A stretch of DNA of 64,000 nucleotides from Tetranychus cinnabarinus (GCA_022266195.1 WHVY01000002.1:139001-203000), one strand, 5' to 3'; shown: positions 1 through 10,788, numbered from the stretch's first letter. Notes: generated from the sequence alone by a model not told the origin. Numbers and translations: made by a program.

Positions 1-3000
1 AAACTATGCAAAGTGAAAAGAGATTACATCAATAGCAACGTCTTGTTATATTTATAATACATAACAAAGTTGATGTTTTGATTGTCGGTTGTTGTTGCTT
101 CCACAGAAGCAACACCAACTACTCATGAAACTTGCAACTTGAAGACGGAGATTCCTTATCATCATCGTTATTTTATTATTATGGCTATTATTATTATTAC
201 CCTGTGATTACCAATTGGACATCCGTTGTGTGCGTGTCTGACCTCGCATGCTCTTTTCACTATTACAATTGTATTATTGGCAAATAACAAAACAAAATCG
301 TTGAGAAATAATAATGATAATAATAATAACAACGACCTACAACGCCTCTGTTGATGAGAAAACTCGATTCCTCCCATTTTTTTGTAACCAAACTTGATCA
401 CCATCATCAACATGATCATCAACTCATGTTTTCTTATTCATCATCTTATTTTCAATTTTTACCTTTAAAAGCTCCCGTTTTACATGGGCCAAAGTTTGAT
501 CCGCCTTCTAACAAACTGGCCTTTGCATGCATACAAAATTGCCTTAGCTCTTAATGACCTCTGCTACTTTGCTTCCTTGCGGCTAAAATGTGGACGGTAA
601 ATCGATGGCAACAAAATTTTGAGGAAATAATGATAATTTAAGAAGACGATATATAATCGACTTTATCTAGCAAGTCTATGGTTTGTGTTTTGTCCGGGTT
701 TTCAGATTGTAAGATGATGATGAGGAGGAGGAGATACAAGGAACTAACAGAAGACGAAAAAGAAGCAAAATAATGATGGGTTTCAACATGATAGCTCAAG
801 GAATTTCCCTTTTCTCTTGGTTATGTTGATGTTATTGCTTTCTTTTTTTAACTGCAAACATCGATGGACCAACTTCAAATGATGTATTCTTAAGGATCAG
901 TTAGAACTGATTTAATCTTTTCATCATTTGGAATAGCATTCATTTAGCAAATTTTTGGTTCCTTTTACTTTCTTAAACTTAGCCACTCCTTTATTAATCA
1001 GTGGTATTTGCTGTTTCATACGTTATCATCAACCTTATAATCATGATGGAGAAACTTTGTTGAACATTTTCCACTTTCATCATTATTATCACTCTGTTAT
1101 TATTTTCTTGTTTTTCCTAAAAATTACATTATACTTTGTCTTTACATTGGTTGATTTAATTTGTTTTGTTTATCATTTCATTTGATTGTTGTTTTTCTGG
1201 TAAACATGAAAATCTATTTTTTATCGTTCCCCTGGTAATCATTGCATGATTATATTATTTGGTTGACAATTCTGTTTGTTTACATAAACTACATAATCTG
1301 ATTATTCCCATTCATGATGATTCAATTTAAAAAAAAGACTTAACAAATTGTTTCATTGGATTAACCAGAATAGTTTCAAACGCACTTATTTCTTATTTTG
1401 CGCTTCTTCTTCATTATCTGATTAATGCCATTTCAAGATAAATTAATTAATCAAATAACAGCGATTCCAGCAAAGAGACGGAAAGTTGATCTAAAAATAA
1501 GGTGTAGCCTCGTCATTAGATGAAACCTACGATTTTTGATTCTATTAATTAATCAAAAACATGGAGTGAAATTTTTGAAATTCTTGAGATTCCATTTACT
1601 TTATTTGCTTGTAAAAACAATTTACTTAATATTTTAGTCCAGTTTTGATCAATTAATTTGTAATTTGAATTCTTCTTTTAGGGTAAAATAAGACTAAAAA
1701 TTACTTTAACGAAACAATTAACTGATGTAATCACTGTTACCAGCACTGTATTAATTCAATTAACAGTAAACAAGTTTGTGTGAATGTTGAGATTTTGAAA
1801 ATACTTATCCATTAATGCTATGGAAAGGCTTTTACCATCATTATCATCATCATCATGATGATCATCTCTTTGATGTTTCCTTGGAGAGAAATGATGATTT
1901 CTCTTTCAACACGCACTCATTTTCCCCTTAACACTTATTTGCTCTTACAATTTTCCTTCTTTTTTCGCATAACAAGTTTCATTGTTTGTTTGACTTGAAG
2001 AAAGTGAAAAATTGTATTTTAACTGAGTCAAACTTTTGTCTCCATTTTGCTCATCTTGTTCATCTTTCAGAATCTTGCTTTATTCCTTTCTTTTATCTCG
2101 TCTTCGACCAGTAACACTGTTAAGAGATGGATAAACGGTTCACTGATATTTCTTACTGGTTGTTCATCTTCATCTTGATCATTCCTTATTTCACATTGTC
2201 ACTCGGTAATTCAGATGAGAACTCGTCGTTGATGGTTCTGTTGTTTGGGTCACGCACTCTGCTCTCACTCAATGCATAACCAAACTAATTTTCTATTGAA
2301 CATTGTCCAATCTTGACTTTTTTCCTTTTCTCCATTCAGAATGAAAAAAAGTGATAACTTGGATAACGCTTTTTTCACACAATTTTCTTGAAACACTTGA
2401 CAATAGTAAAAAAGGTTATATTTAAAATGTTTTTTTGCTCCTCTTCAATGATCTACATAAAAATTGTTATTATGTATTTGGAAAAGCAAAGTGAGAGGAA
2501 GCAAATTACAAGTTGAGAAGACATGAAATGTACTTTTATTGAAAACAAATTTCCATCTAATGTAAAAAGATCTGAGTTGAGTTTCAATGGTAGACTTTTT
2601 ACTTTGTCGCTTTTGTCTTGTTTTTGTTTGTGTTTACTTAAATCTTTTAAAAGTTTGCAAATGCAAAAAACAAACTAATCTCAAATTTCATTGACCTCAT
2701 TTGGGGAATGATCATTGCGGAAACTTGGCCTCAGTGGTCGGCCTGATCTTGACTTCTACAAAATCTCACTCTTGACATGTAATTTTGAAAATATTGTCTC
2801 TTCTCTCCTGTCAAGAGACCTTGGGATAAAGGGTGACAAGGTTATCTCAAATTGATCATCTTGGTCATGGTTATCCGTTGAGATAATTTACTCTACTCTT
2901 GGCGTATTTTAAAGGGTTGTCAATGTATATTTATTTATTTATGCTTAACTGATGATCCGTTTATCTTGCTTTACTTGCGATGACAATGCTTACAATTTTA

Positions 3001-3205
3001 CACAATGGTATTCAACCGATATCATCATTGATATACCCGTAGGCTGTTATACTTGTGACTGTCAACCTGATCCTCATCACCCTCTGTTTTCCTTTGCTTC
3101 TCAGCTGTCTTTACTTTCCTCAATTTACCTTGAAAGCATCGCTTTTTTCATGTTTCCATATCAAATTACTCTAATCTTTACTTTTATTGTTATTATAATC
3201 AACAG
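1..3205. other. non-coding stretch, probably intron or upstream DNA of the LRR gene
   Basis: I see no open frame here with protein-like composition or matched splice sites. The longer frames are low-complexity Leu/Ile/Phe/His runs driven by AT-rich DNA and ATC/ATG repeats. The right edge (3180-3205) is a pyrimidine-containing tract ending in CAG, the splice acceptor of the LRR exon. That makes at least the right part an intron. No upstream LRR exon was recognised, so those exons probably lie beyond the left edge of the window. Confidence 0.45.
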
Positions 3206-4444
3206 ACAATTGAGTCGGGAGCTTTTAATGGATTGGATAAATTGGAGCTATTAGAGATTTCTTATAATCCAAATCTGCATTTCATCGATTCAACTCTATT
3301 TGATCCACTGGTTTCTCTCAAGATTCTCATATTAACTCACAATTCATTCACCTTCCTTGACAATCATCTCTCTTTAATTGCGAATCGTGTCAAGTTATTT
3401 GATGTTCGAGGCAACCCATTCACATGTAATTGCTCTGTTCAATGGATCCGTAAATTGTTTCTCCAAAACATTAATGATACTAATAGTGAAGTGTCCATTA
3501 AAGGATTATCATCTTCATCTGTTAATTCACCCACATCATCAACTACTGAAAGCTCCAAAGGAGTAAATGAAGTATCAGTGAAACGTGAAATGGCATCAGC
3601 ATTCCCTGCTGCTGCTCGTCGCATCGCACCCAATCCATCCGTCGAGTCATCTTCATTCATCATGCAATCATCTAGTGATACATCATCTAATGTAAATAAG
3701 ATAATTAGAGTAACATGTGCCAATCCAATGCCTCTCAGAGGTAAACAGATAATTGATCTGGAACCCGGTGATATAGGGTGTTATGAAGTTGAATCAATGG
3801 CACCAATTGTAATTGGTGTATTCATCGGTTGCTTGATCATTACCGGTGTTGTTGTGATTTGTGGTATTCGTTGGAGAACTCGATTAACCGGATTAATCAA
3901 AGGTACAACCGGAGTTGGATCAAAAAGATCTCATCATTATCCTGCCAAGATTGGTGCATCATCAATGGTTGGAGGTATCGGAAGTATCGGAAGTGTAATG
4001 GGTGGTGTTGGTGGATCAGGTCGTAAGATATTTGGTATGATGAGTCATAACCCAATACGCACAAATGATCTAGATTATGGGCCTTACAGTAAACCAGAGT
4101 GCATTGTGGTTCCAGGTTATAACATGGAATCAACAACAATCATTAACAACCTGAACAATCCATATGAAATAGTCCCTTTAAGTGGTTCACTACATCACGA
4201 CATGAGTAGTCACACATTTGATCGCATAAGCAGTATTGTTGGTGGCTTCGGTGGTTTCACTAGTGGTCCAATTATCGGTAATACAAGTAATAGTCTTATA
4301 AGAGCTGGTTTCAGAAGCAATTTAAGTGTAGGAGTTGGAGGTGTAGGAGGAGGAGGATGTGGTAGTGATTCTTCTTCATATGAAGGTGAATACCATTATC
4401 CGATTGTTAGTAATCTTCGAACTACACCAATCACTGAACTGTGA
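3206..4444 (+). CDS. leucine-rich-repeat single-pass membrane protein, last exon (5' partial)
   Basis: This is the 3' exon of a cell-surface LRR receptor or adhesion protein. The acceptor ...aacag at 3201-3205 gives phase 0 and opens with TIESGAFNGL, a typical LRR line, followed by two more repeats (LELLEISYNP, LKILILTHNS). An LRR C-terminal cap follows: NPFTCNCSVQWI, then much later RVTCANP...LRG and DIGC, i.e. the four cap cysteines. A transmembrane helix (APIVIGVFIGCLIITGVVVI) and basic stop-transfer residues (RWRTR) come next. The cytoplasmic tail has about 190 residues, is Gly/Ser-rich with several tyrosines, and ends ITEL, a class I PDZ-ligand pattern. Odd feature: the cap is split by a roughly 90-residue Ser/Thr-rich insertion between its second and third cysteines. 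There is no Ig domain. The exact subfamily cannot be set without the upstream exons. The stop is at 4442-4444. Confidence 0.82.
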   Translation, partial: TIESGAFNGLDKLELLEISYNPNLHFIDSTLFDPLVSLKILILTHNSFTFLDNHLSLIANRVKLFDVRGNPFTCNCSVQWIRKLFLQNINDTNSEVSIKGLSSSSVNSPTSSTTESSKGVNEVSVKREMASAFPAAARRIAPNPSVESSSFIMQSSSDTSSNVNKIIRVTCANPMPLRGKQIIDLEPGDIGCYEVESMAPIVIGVFIGCLIITGVVVICGIRWRTRLTGLIKGTTGVGSKRSHHYPAKIGASSMVGGIGSIGSVMGGVGGSGRKIFGMMSHNPIRTNDLDYGPYSKPECIVVPGYNMESTTIINNLNNPYEIVPLSGSLHHDMSSHTFDRISSIVGGFGGFTSGPIIGNTSNSLIRAGFRSNLSVGVGGVGGGGCGSDSSSYEGEYHYPIVSNLRTTPITEL

Positions 4445-4507
4445 TGAAAATTGTTTTCCAACACATTTTAATGTTTTTAATGATTGCTATTGAACATTTC
4501 TCTCAGC

Positions 4508-4513
4508 AATAAA
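4508..4513 (+). terminator. poly(A) signal AATAAA of the LRR gene
   Basis: A canonical AATAAA lies 64 bases past the stop of the LRR membrane protein. It is the nearest such hexamer downstream. Cleavage site not seen. Confidence 0.5.
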
Positions 4514-4786
4514 GATAATGATGATCCTCAATGATTTTACATCACTAACCTGGAAACTTGATGTAATTTAATTTTCTTCCGATGCCATTTCCGGTGTGAA
4601 ATTCCGTCCAAGAGTAATCTCTCTGTTCTCACAACTTACACCTTGGATTTTGATCTCAAGGGAATATATTTTCCTCTTTATCTCATTTGGTTTGCCTGCT
4701 CTCCTTGTTTTATAAGTGCAACAAGCAACTTACCAGTGGTCACTAGTTGCCTTAACCTGCCAACAACAAGAAGAAGGATAATAATA

Positions 4787-4828
<42 letters not shown>
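4787..4828. repeat. (ATG)14 microsatellite
   Basis: Fourteen uninterrupted ATG triplets, preceded by an ATA-rich run. Read as protein it gives poly-Met or poly-Ile, which is an artefact and not a gene. Many shorter ATG/TCA tracts are scattered through the window. Confidence 0.95.
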
Positions 4829-5671
4829 GGGAGAAACCTGAATAAAAAGATAAGACTTGCAAAAACAAGTTGTCTTGAAGCAAAATGTAACAAAAAAAGG
4901 AAAGGATGATGATGTCTTTTCATCTTCTCTTCTTTCCTTGTAACTCTTTCAAAGCCTGTGTTCATACAATTAAATGATGATCGGATCAAAGGATCAGTAA
5001 GCCAATGGTTGATTGGTTGTTAACAACAGGATTAACAAGCAAAAAGGAAATTAAAACTATTGAGTGATGCTGAATGATTTTCCAATGGACCAATATAAAC
5101 AATTGATTAATTTCAATGCTAAGTCAGTAACAACAACAATAACCACAAAGAGCATTCACCAACCTAACCCATCATGTTGATTGTACCAAAGATGAGTTTG
5201 CAACCAAAGACCTTTTAAGACATCGCTAACATTTTATTTACCACTCGCTTGTTTTAATCGGAATGTCGCAGCTAAGGGGATAACATTGAAATGCCAACAA
5301 AAACTGTGACTCCGGAGTCAAGGTTGGTTTAAAGCTAGTGAAGATGTCAACAAGGAATAAGGATGATACTGGGAAGATTGGTGATGCAAATAATTACTTG
5401 ATCCGAAAATTTACAGTTGATGCTAACTTGGCTGTATAAACATTAATCCTCACTGTTCCACCCACAAATCTCATAACCATAATCATCATCATTATAATGT
5501 TAAAACATTTGTGAATGATTACAAGGAAACAGTAATGTTCCAAAGCATTACAAACAGCCTCATTTTGCAGCAATTTAGTTTCTATTTGCGTTGCCAAACA
5601 CAAAGGCACGCAGACGGAAAACTATTGTAACTAAACACACACTTATAACATCAAACAAGCAAACCTCACGC

Positions 5672-5730
5672 GATTGTTCATCAGAGTAACTTTTTAATTC
5701 AAAAAATGGAATCAGTTCTATGCCTTCACA
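5672..5730. repeat. dispersed repeat, copy 1
   Basis: About 60 bp starting GATTGTTCATCAG and running through ATGGAATCAGTTCTATGCC. It is roughly 80-85% identical by eye to 33666-33725 in the same orientation. The nearby GCGAAACTTTTT (5759-5770) also recurs at the second locus. It is probably a remnant of a small mobile element. No terminal repeats or target duplication could be fixed. Confidence 0.55.
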
Positions 5731-5839
5731 GCCAACAAAGGTTCAACTCTCAACACGAGCGAAACTTTTTTAGTTTTTCATCAATAATTTGAGTCCTTAA
5801 ATGTGGATTGAATTTATTGTATACAGTGCAAGAAATTTA

Positions 5840-5855
5840 CGATCATTAATGATCG
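5840..5855. repeat. 16-bp perfect palindrome
   Basis: CGATCATTAATGATCG is fully self-complementary. It lies in the dispersed-repeat neighbourhood. It could be an internal hairpin of a decayed element, or chance. Confidence 0.6.
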
Positions 5856-6639
5856 GGGCTCAGTTTGTAAATATAATACCTTCGACGGCCCATCATGTAA
5901 ATGAATAAAACTATAAATTCAATAAGAAGATTAAAATTAAAAATTAAACCTAATTCAATTCAAATTGTTGTCTCTTTTCTGTCAACGCTCAAGGAAGGTT
6001 TTATTAATAGGTAGCAAACTGTATATCAGTTTCTCATCAAACTTTGATCTAAAATTGTAGATCAGATTGTCCTGATAATTTCCTACACAAAGTGCCATTC
6101 TTGATGATTTATACAGGTAAATATGTCAGTGAGACGTAATGAAAAATTGTTTGTTTGTTGTTTTTATTATATTTTTATCTTGTTTTGTTTATCATTTACA
6201 TAATACAAATATTAGATGGGATCACATTGAGATAAATTTTGATATTCTGACCAACATGATGGTGGTCAGATAATAATAAAATTATAAAAAAGAGAGAAAA
6301 ACGTGAAAATGAATGGAAAATGAGAAAATAATACTTGGTGTGAATGGTAAAAGTAATTACTGTCATGATCATCCAGCCCTTTACTTTGATAACCTTTTGA
6401 TTGTTGATGGTAATTGATTCAGACTCACGTTCAATAGATTAACTTTATAAATTTAAATTAATTTGTCTTATAAAATGATCATCAACATGATCATAAATTG
6501 ATGCGAATTTCAACTGAAACATCAACAGTTAAACTTAGCAAATGATACATTTGTAATAACAATATTATCTATTGATAGATATGGCAGATCGAATTATTAA
6601 GATAATGATTAAGGTTTTCCTTCCAAGTTATCTCCGAAT

Positions 6640-8283
6640 TCACCATGAATCTTGATATTGGGTGAATTTTTTAATTGGTGATGGAATACCTTTTGTTTGA
6701 CTACCAGAATTTGATTGGATTTGTTGATTGTCTTTGGCGCATTCTGGATCAGTATAGTACTCATTGGCAGCTTGAGAGTCAGTGTAGCCGGTTGAACTTA
6801 CTTGAGAGACTGGCTGATTTTTATATACTTGACTTGATGAGGGTGCATAAGTATTTGAATAAATAGGTCGGTACGAAGGTGATGAAGGGGCAGAGATTGC
6901 ACTGGATGAGTAGTCAGATTCGTATCCAGAATTAGCAGGTGCCATTTTGACTTGGGAATCACTTGAGTAACCATTTATATAATTAGTTTGGCTGGCTGGT
7001 GCAGATCCATATGATCCTGATGAGTAGCCATCTTCACTGTATAAAGACGATGATGGAGACGATGGTAATTGTGAAGCTGAAGACGAAGAAGCTGGATTAG
7101 CAGATGCAGAAGAAGATGAGGATGATGCTGCTGAATCTGTTGATTGTTCATAGTTTGATACGGAATCACTTGATCCAGATGAGGTATAACTTTGTGGGAT
7201 TATCTGAGGTACAGTTTGGTATGATGATGATGAGTAATTGGGTGAGCTTGGGTAAGTCTGCTCATTTGTTGCTACTTGACTGTAAGTTGAACTAGCTGGT
7301 TGAGAAGCAGATGAACCATAAGATGAAACAGCGGCCTGGTAAGGTGATTGACTGTAAGCTGAAATAGCGGGTTGGGAAGATGAGGAACCGTAAGATGAGC
7401 TACTGACTGCCTGAGAAGCTGTTTGACCGTAAGTTGAACTGGCTGGCTGAGATGATGAACCATAAGTTGAAACAGTGGGCTGGTAAGACGTTTGGCCGTA
7501 GGTTGTAGTAGCTGGTTGGGAAGATGCTGATCCGTAAGTAGAACTAGCTGATTGGCTTGATGAAGAACCGTAAGTTGAGCTACTGATTGGCTGGGAAGAT
7601 GCTTGACCATAACTTGAAGCTCCTGATTGGGAAGATGAACCGTAAGTTGAAACTGCTGGTTGGCTAGATGACGAACCGTATGTTGAACTAGCTGGCTGAG
7701 AAGATGATGAACCATAAGCTGAACTAGCGGGCTGGCTTGATGAAGAACCGTAAGTTGAGCTACTGGCTGGTTGAGATGTTTGACCGTAACTAGAAGCTCC
7801 AGACTGGGAAGATGAACCGTAAGTTGAAGCAACTGGCTGGTATGATGATGAGGAACCGTAAGTTGAACTAGCTGGTTGAGAAGATGTTTGACCGTAACTG
7901 GCTGATGCTGGAGACAATGATGCTGGAGTGCCAGTGTAACTATTGCCAGTAGTTAGACCATTAGTCTGACCAGGGCATAAGCATTTGACTTGGTTATTAC
8001 GAAGGTATAATGGTATGGCGATTAGGTTAGATTGAGAGTTGGTAGCACCAGCAGCGACAGGACCGACACCAGCTCCATTCCCTTGCAATAATGTACCATG
8101 ACTAACTGATGCTGCTGGCTTTAAACTGTAACCAAGCTTTTCTTTGTTGATTAATCCTCTCAGAGCAGCTAAATCAATTTCTAGTAATTGATGATTGTAT
8201 CCTGGAAGCTTTTGACCAGCCGAGAAAACTTGGCTAATTTGTAAAATAAAAATAATCACTAAACCGTTATTAGATGGGAACAT
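6640..8283 (-). CDS. secreted Ser/Tyr/Gln-rich repetitive protein, silk- or cuticle-like
   Basis: A single-exon gene of 547 residues. The first in-frame ATG is at 8283; the frame is open a little further upstream, but only from a non-ATG codon after a stop. MFPSNNGLVIIFILQISQVFSA reads as a signal peptide of about 22 residues. A non-repetitive N-terminal part follows, with a CLC cysteine pair near residue 100. The core, about residues 115-340, is built of degenerate 10-14 residue units of the form TYGSSSSQPASS, with a longer unit TYGSSSQSGASSYGQ present twice. A Ser/Tyr-rich but less regular tail carries one cysteine (PECAKD). Unique ends around a repetitive core is the layout of silk fibroins and some cuticle or adhesive proteins. 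The sequence shows secretion and repetition; a silk role is inferred. Tyr could allow cross-linking. The family could not be named. Confidence 0.8.
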   Translation of the reverse strand: MFPSNNGLVIIFILQISQVFSAGQKLPGYNHQLLEIDLAALRGLINKEKLGYSLKPAASVSHGTLLQGNGAGVGPVAAGATNSQSNLIAIPLYLRNNQVKCLCPGQTNGLTTGNSYTGTPASLSPASASYGQTSSQPASSTYGSSSSYQPVASTYGSSSQSGASSYGQTSQPASSSTYGSSSSQPASSAYGSSSSQPASSTYGSSSSQPAVSTYGSSSQSGASSYGQASSQPISSSTYGSSSSQSASSTYGSASSQPATTTYGQTSYQPTVSTYGSSSQPASSTYGQTASQAVSSSSYGSSSSQPAISAYSQSPYQAAVSSYGSSASQPASSTYSQVATNEQTYPSSPNYSSSSYQTVPQIIPQSYTSSGSSDSVSNYEQSTDSAASSSSSSASANPASSSSASQLPSSPSSSLYSEDGYSSGSYGSAPASQTNYINGYSSDSQVKMAPANSGYESDYSSSAISAPSSPSYRPIYSNTYAPSSSQVYKNQPVSQVSSTGYTDSQAANEYYTDPECAKDNQQIQSNSGSQTKGIPSPIKKFTQYQDSW

Positions 8284-8576
8284 ATTTGTTGTAAAAGATT
8301 TACTAATCACAAGAGAAAATGTTTAACTCGATGTAAACACTTGATTGCTTGAAAGATGTTTTGATTACTGTTGAGAAAACGTTAGCCACTCAGCTTAGAA
8401 TGATTCGCGAAAGTGACTTGAAACGAAGGAAAGATGTCCAATTTATGTGTTTCAAGATCAGATTGATCGACAGATGAAAAGAGCAAAGATTACACCACTG
8501 AGGAGGGTAGATGAAAATCGTGTTAACGCGTTTGAATAAAGATGATGCTGATAGAGGGCAGATACAAGTGCAAGCG
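8284..8576 (-). promoter_or_regulatory. upstream region of the silk-like gene
   Basis: About 290 bp between the start codon and the inverted-repeat arm. On the minus strand there is a TATA-like CACATAAATT near 8440 and, inside the adjacent arm, CTTTAAATAAACC. Which one is used cannot be told from sequence. Confidence 0.3.
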
Positions 8577-9353
8577 AAATGGTAATGTTAAAGGATGATA
8601 ACTTGACCTCAAGACTGGGTTTATTTAAAGATGCTTAATTATTATTGAATATACCCTCTAGGCTTAATGTTGATTATTCTTGATTACTTGTTAACCTAAA
8701 TGTTAGCAGATTTGTTCGGTCAAAGGACAAACATAGAAACAGATTGAAACAATTGGGTCAATTAGTATTAAATGTTTCTATTGGACATGAAACTGTGATG
8801 AACCTGAAAATTTTCACTCAATTTAGATTGATTCACTTATTATTTTATTGTTTCTTTTAAAATATGCAATCAAAGGTTGAAACTTTTGATTAACTAATTG
8901 GTAAAAGGTGCATTTTATCGATAAAAAGAAACACTTTTCAACAGTTTACCGGACAAGTTTGAACATTTGAACGCGTTTCAATCATTTTAGCTGAAAGTCT
9001 TCCTTCATAACTAACAATTTTTATATTTAACATTGAAAAAGGATTGACTTTTGATTGAACTTGAAGAAAGTTAATGAACATTTAAGTGATTTTTTGATGA
9101 AACGATGATTAGTGTGACTATTTATGGGATCATTTCAGTTATTGTTGATAATAAAAAATTGTAACTGTCGATTGAACTTGATGACCAAGATGAAGGTGAA
9201 GATGAAGATGAAGGTGAAAAAGATGATGAAAAACAAAAAAACATGGTAAAAAACAGCATTATTGAGCCTAGAGGGTATATTCAATAATAATTAAGCATCT
9301 TTAAATAAACCCAGTCTTGAGGTCAAATTACACACTTTTAACATTACCATTTT
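8577..9353. mobile_element. 777-bp inverted-repeat unit (MITE/foldback-like, or inverted promoter duplication)
   Basis: The arms 8577-8664 and 9265-9353 are inverted copies. Positions 8603-8664 and 9265-9326 match 62 of 62 bases. After a 10-11 base mismatch block, 8577-8592 and 9338-9353 match again over 16 bases. Weaker similarity continues a few bases outward. The 600-bp interior has no gene. Perfect arms argue for recent origin or ongoing gene conversion. No clear target-site duplication was found, so a non-autonomous transposon is not proven. The alternative is that the silk-gene promoter, with its TATA-like CTTTAAATAAACC, was duplicated in inverted orientation and its second gene lost. 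Confidence 0.6.
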
Positions 9354-10134
9354 CGGTCACACTCGTGTAAGTAAAACAGACAAACAAATTATGTATTATT
9401 AATAGAATGTATTATTTATCTGTGATACAATCAAAGTTGTTTCAATAAAACGATTTAAATTAAATTTAAATTTTAATATTAATTGGCAATAATTTAATAA
9501 CAACCACAATTTATCTTAGCATAGTGATGATGATGATTGTTGTTCTGTTACTTGCGTGTCATCAACAACTAAATGGCCATTAGCGCAATGAAAACACAGA
9601 CAACAAATGTTTGCTTTTGGTTGCGAGGAATTTACTGTTTTCCTTAATTATCATCATTAACATTTAACATCCATGACTGGGTTGAATAGTTGTTCAGGGA
9701 GTTTCAATGTCAGGGTGAAGCGGAATTGACAGAGAAAGTGATTCCAAGTTGAATAAATGTTTCTTACTGAGGAATTTCATTGATTGTAATTCATGTCAAC
9801 CATGGAAGAGAAGAAGAAGAAGAAAAAGAAGAATACAGAAAAGATATATCAGCATCTCTTGTTCATCTTTTGTGTGCTTCTTCAGTCCTTCATCATTTTA
9901 CTCTTCTTCTTCTTCTTCTTCTCAAATTGCAATCTAATATAATTCTTTGTCCCTTGTACATAATAATGATGATAATAATAGATATAAATTCAAGGAAATA
10001 TGAGTTTCTTCTTATTTCTTGGTGTATTTTGAATTGGAAAAGCAAGTGTCATTGGCACTCGAATCCTTTTTGATTATTATAATTTATCCTCCATCATGAT
10101 CATGGAACCAGCAATGTGAACAATCTTGTTCAGC
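9354..10134. other. intergenic DNA left of the transposon
   Basis: AT-rich, with GAAGAA and TCTTCT simple runs around 9800-9920. Frames over these runs are low-complexity. No exon or RNA gene was recognised. Confidence 0.5.
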
Positions 10135-10152
10135 TACCCAATCAACATATTT
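10135..10152 (+). repeat. left terminal inverted repeat of the transposon
   Basis: TACCCAATCAACATATTT. It is the exact reverse complement of 19780-19797 over 18 bases, and similarity stops after that. The host flank to the left is ...TTGTTCAGC. Confidence 0.9.
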
Positions 10153-10180
10153 TTTTTGTTGAATCAAAATGATTTTTTTT

Positions 10181-10198
10181 GGAGTCGTTTACGACTCC
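10181..10198. repeat. subterminal palindrome
   Basis: GGAGTCGTTTACGACTCC has 8-bp arms around TT. The half-site GAGTCGT recurs just inside the right end (19764-19770). It is a likely transposase or accessory-protein binding site; this role is inferred. Confidence 0.7.
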
Positions 10199-10461
10199 AA
10201 AATTGATAGTTTTCTGAGTCAAAATTTTTTTGAATCCAAAGTAAATCAAAATTGAATCTTTTTGGACATTTTATGGTTTTAATATTTCAATATAATTCTG
10301 ATATAAGATATTTCTGTGTATAAAAAGTGAAGAACAAAGAAAATTGAATAGAATTGATTTCGCAAAAATCTTAATATTTGTAAAACAATGAATTGTGTAT
10401 ATAAAAATAATTTGTAGATATTTAACAAGATATAGTGGTCAAGAAATAAGAAATGAGAATA

Positions 10462-10788
10462 TTAATCTATTTCCATAGGTTTGATTTCTTGTGAGAACTC
10501 CATGTTCTCAATATCTGGGTCCTCTTCAGTGGCAGTTGCCTTCTTGAATTTGGCAAATAAACAATTTGACATTTCCTTTAAAACTGTAATCTTTATATCT
10601 TCTTGAGCTTTTTTTTGCTTGATTTTGCTAATCGATCTTAGATCTGAAAATTTCTTCGTTTTTTTGATCTTCTTGTCAAGAACTAAATATATCATAAAGA
10701 TAAAAGAATTTAGAAATCAATAAGCGAGTGTGAAAAATCTAAATTGCTTAGAAATTCGCTAGTGGAAGCTAAACTTACCTTTACCCAT
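10462..10788 (-). CDS. small basic protein of the transposon, two exons
   Basis: The coding exons are 10779-10788 (only 10 nt: ATGGGTAAAG) and 10462-10682. The donor is GTAAGT and the acceptor ATATTTAG. The junction codon G|TT keeps the second frame open, giving 76 residues that start MGKVLDKKIKKTKKF and end EIKPMEID. The N-terminal half is strongly Lys-rich (NLS- or nucleic-acid-binding-like), and the C-terminal third is acidic. No known family was recognised. It lies downstream of the transposase on the same strand, about 400 bp away. Its function is unknown; a nuclear accessory role in transposition is a guess. The perfect phase fit over a micro-exon supports a real gene. Confidence 0.6.

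Larger units (their letters stand above)
4514..6639. other. intergenic DNA
   Basis: This gap separates the convergent ends of the LRR gene and the silk-like gene. It holds a (ATG) microsatellite, one copy of a dispersed repeat (5672-5730) and a 16-bp perfect palindrome (5840-5855). TTTATT at 6163-6168 would read AATAAA on the minus strand and may end the silk-like transcript. No coding exon is supportable. Confidence 0.5.

Noticed and set aside
168..554. Overlapping frames on both strands near the left edge
   Set aside because: Ile/Leu/His/Ser runs from AT-rich and ATC-repeat DNA, with no splice context and no protein-like composition.
4643..4989. Frames giving poly-Met and poly-Ile
   Set aside because: These are readings of the (ATG)14 microsatellite.
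7272..7832. 186-codon frame antisense-phase to the silk-like gene
   Set aside because: It is a shifted frame of the same repeats on the same strand; the main frame has the signal peptide and a clean stop.
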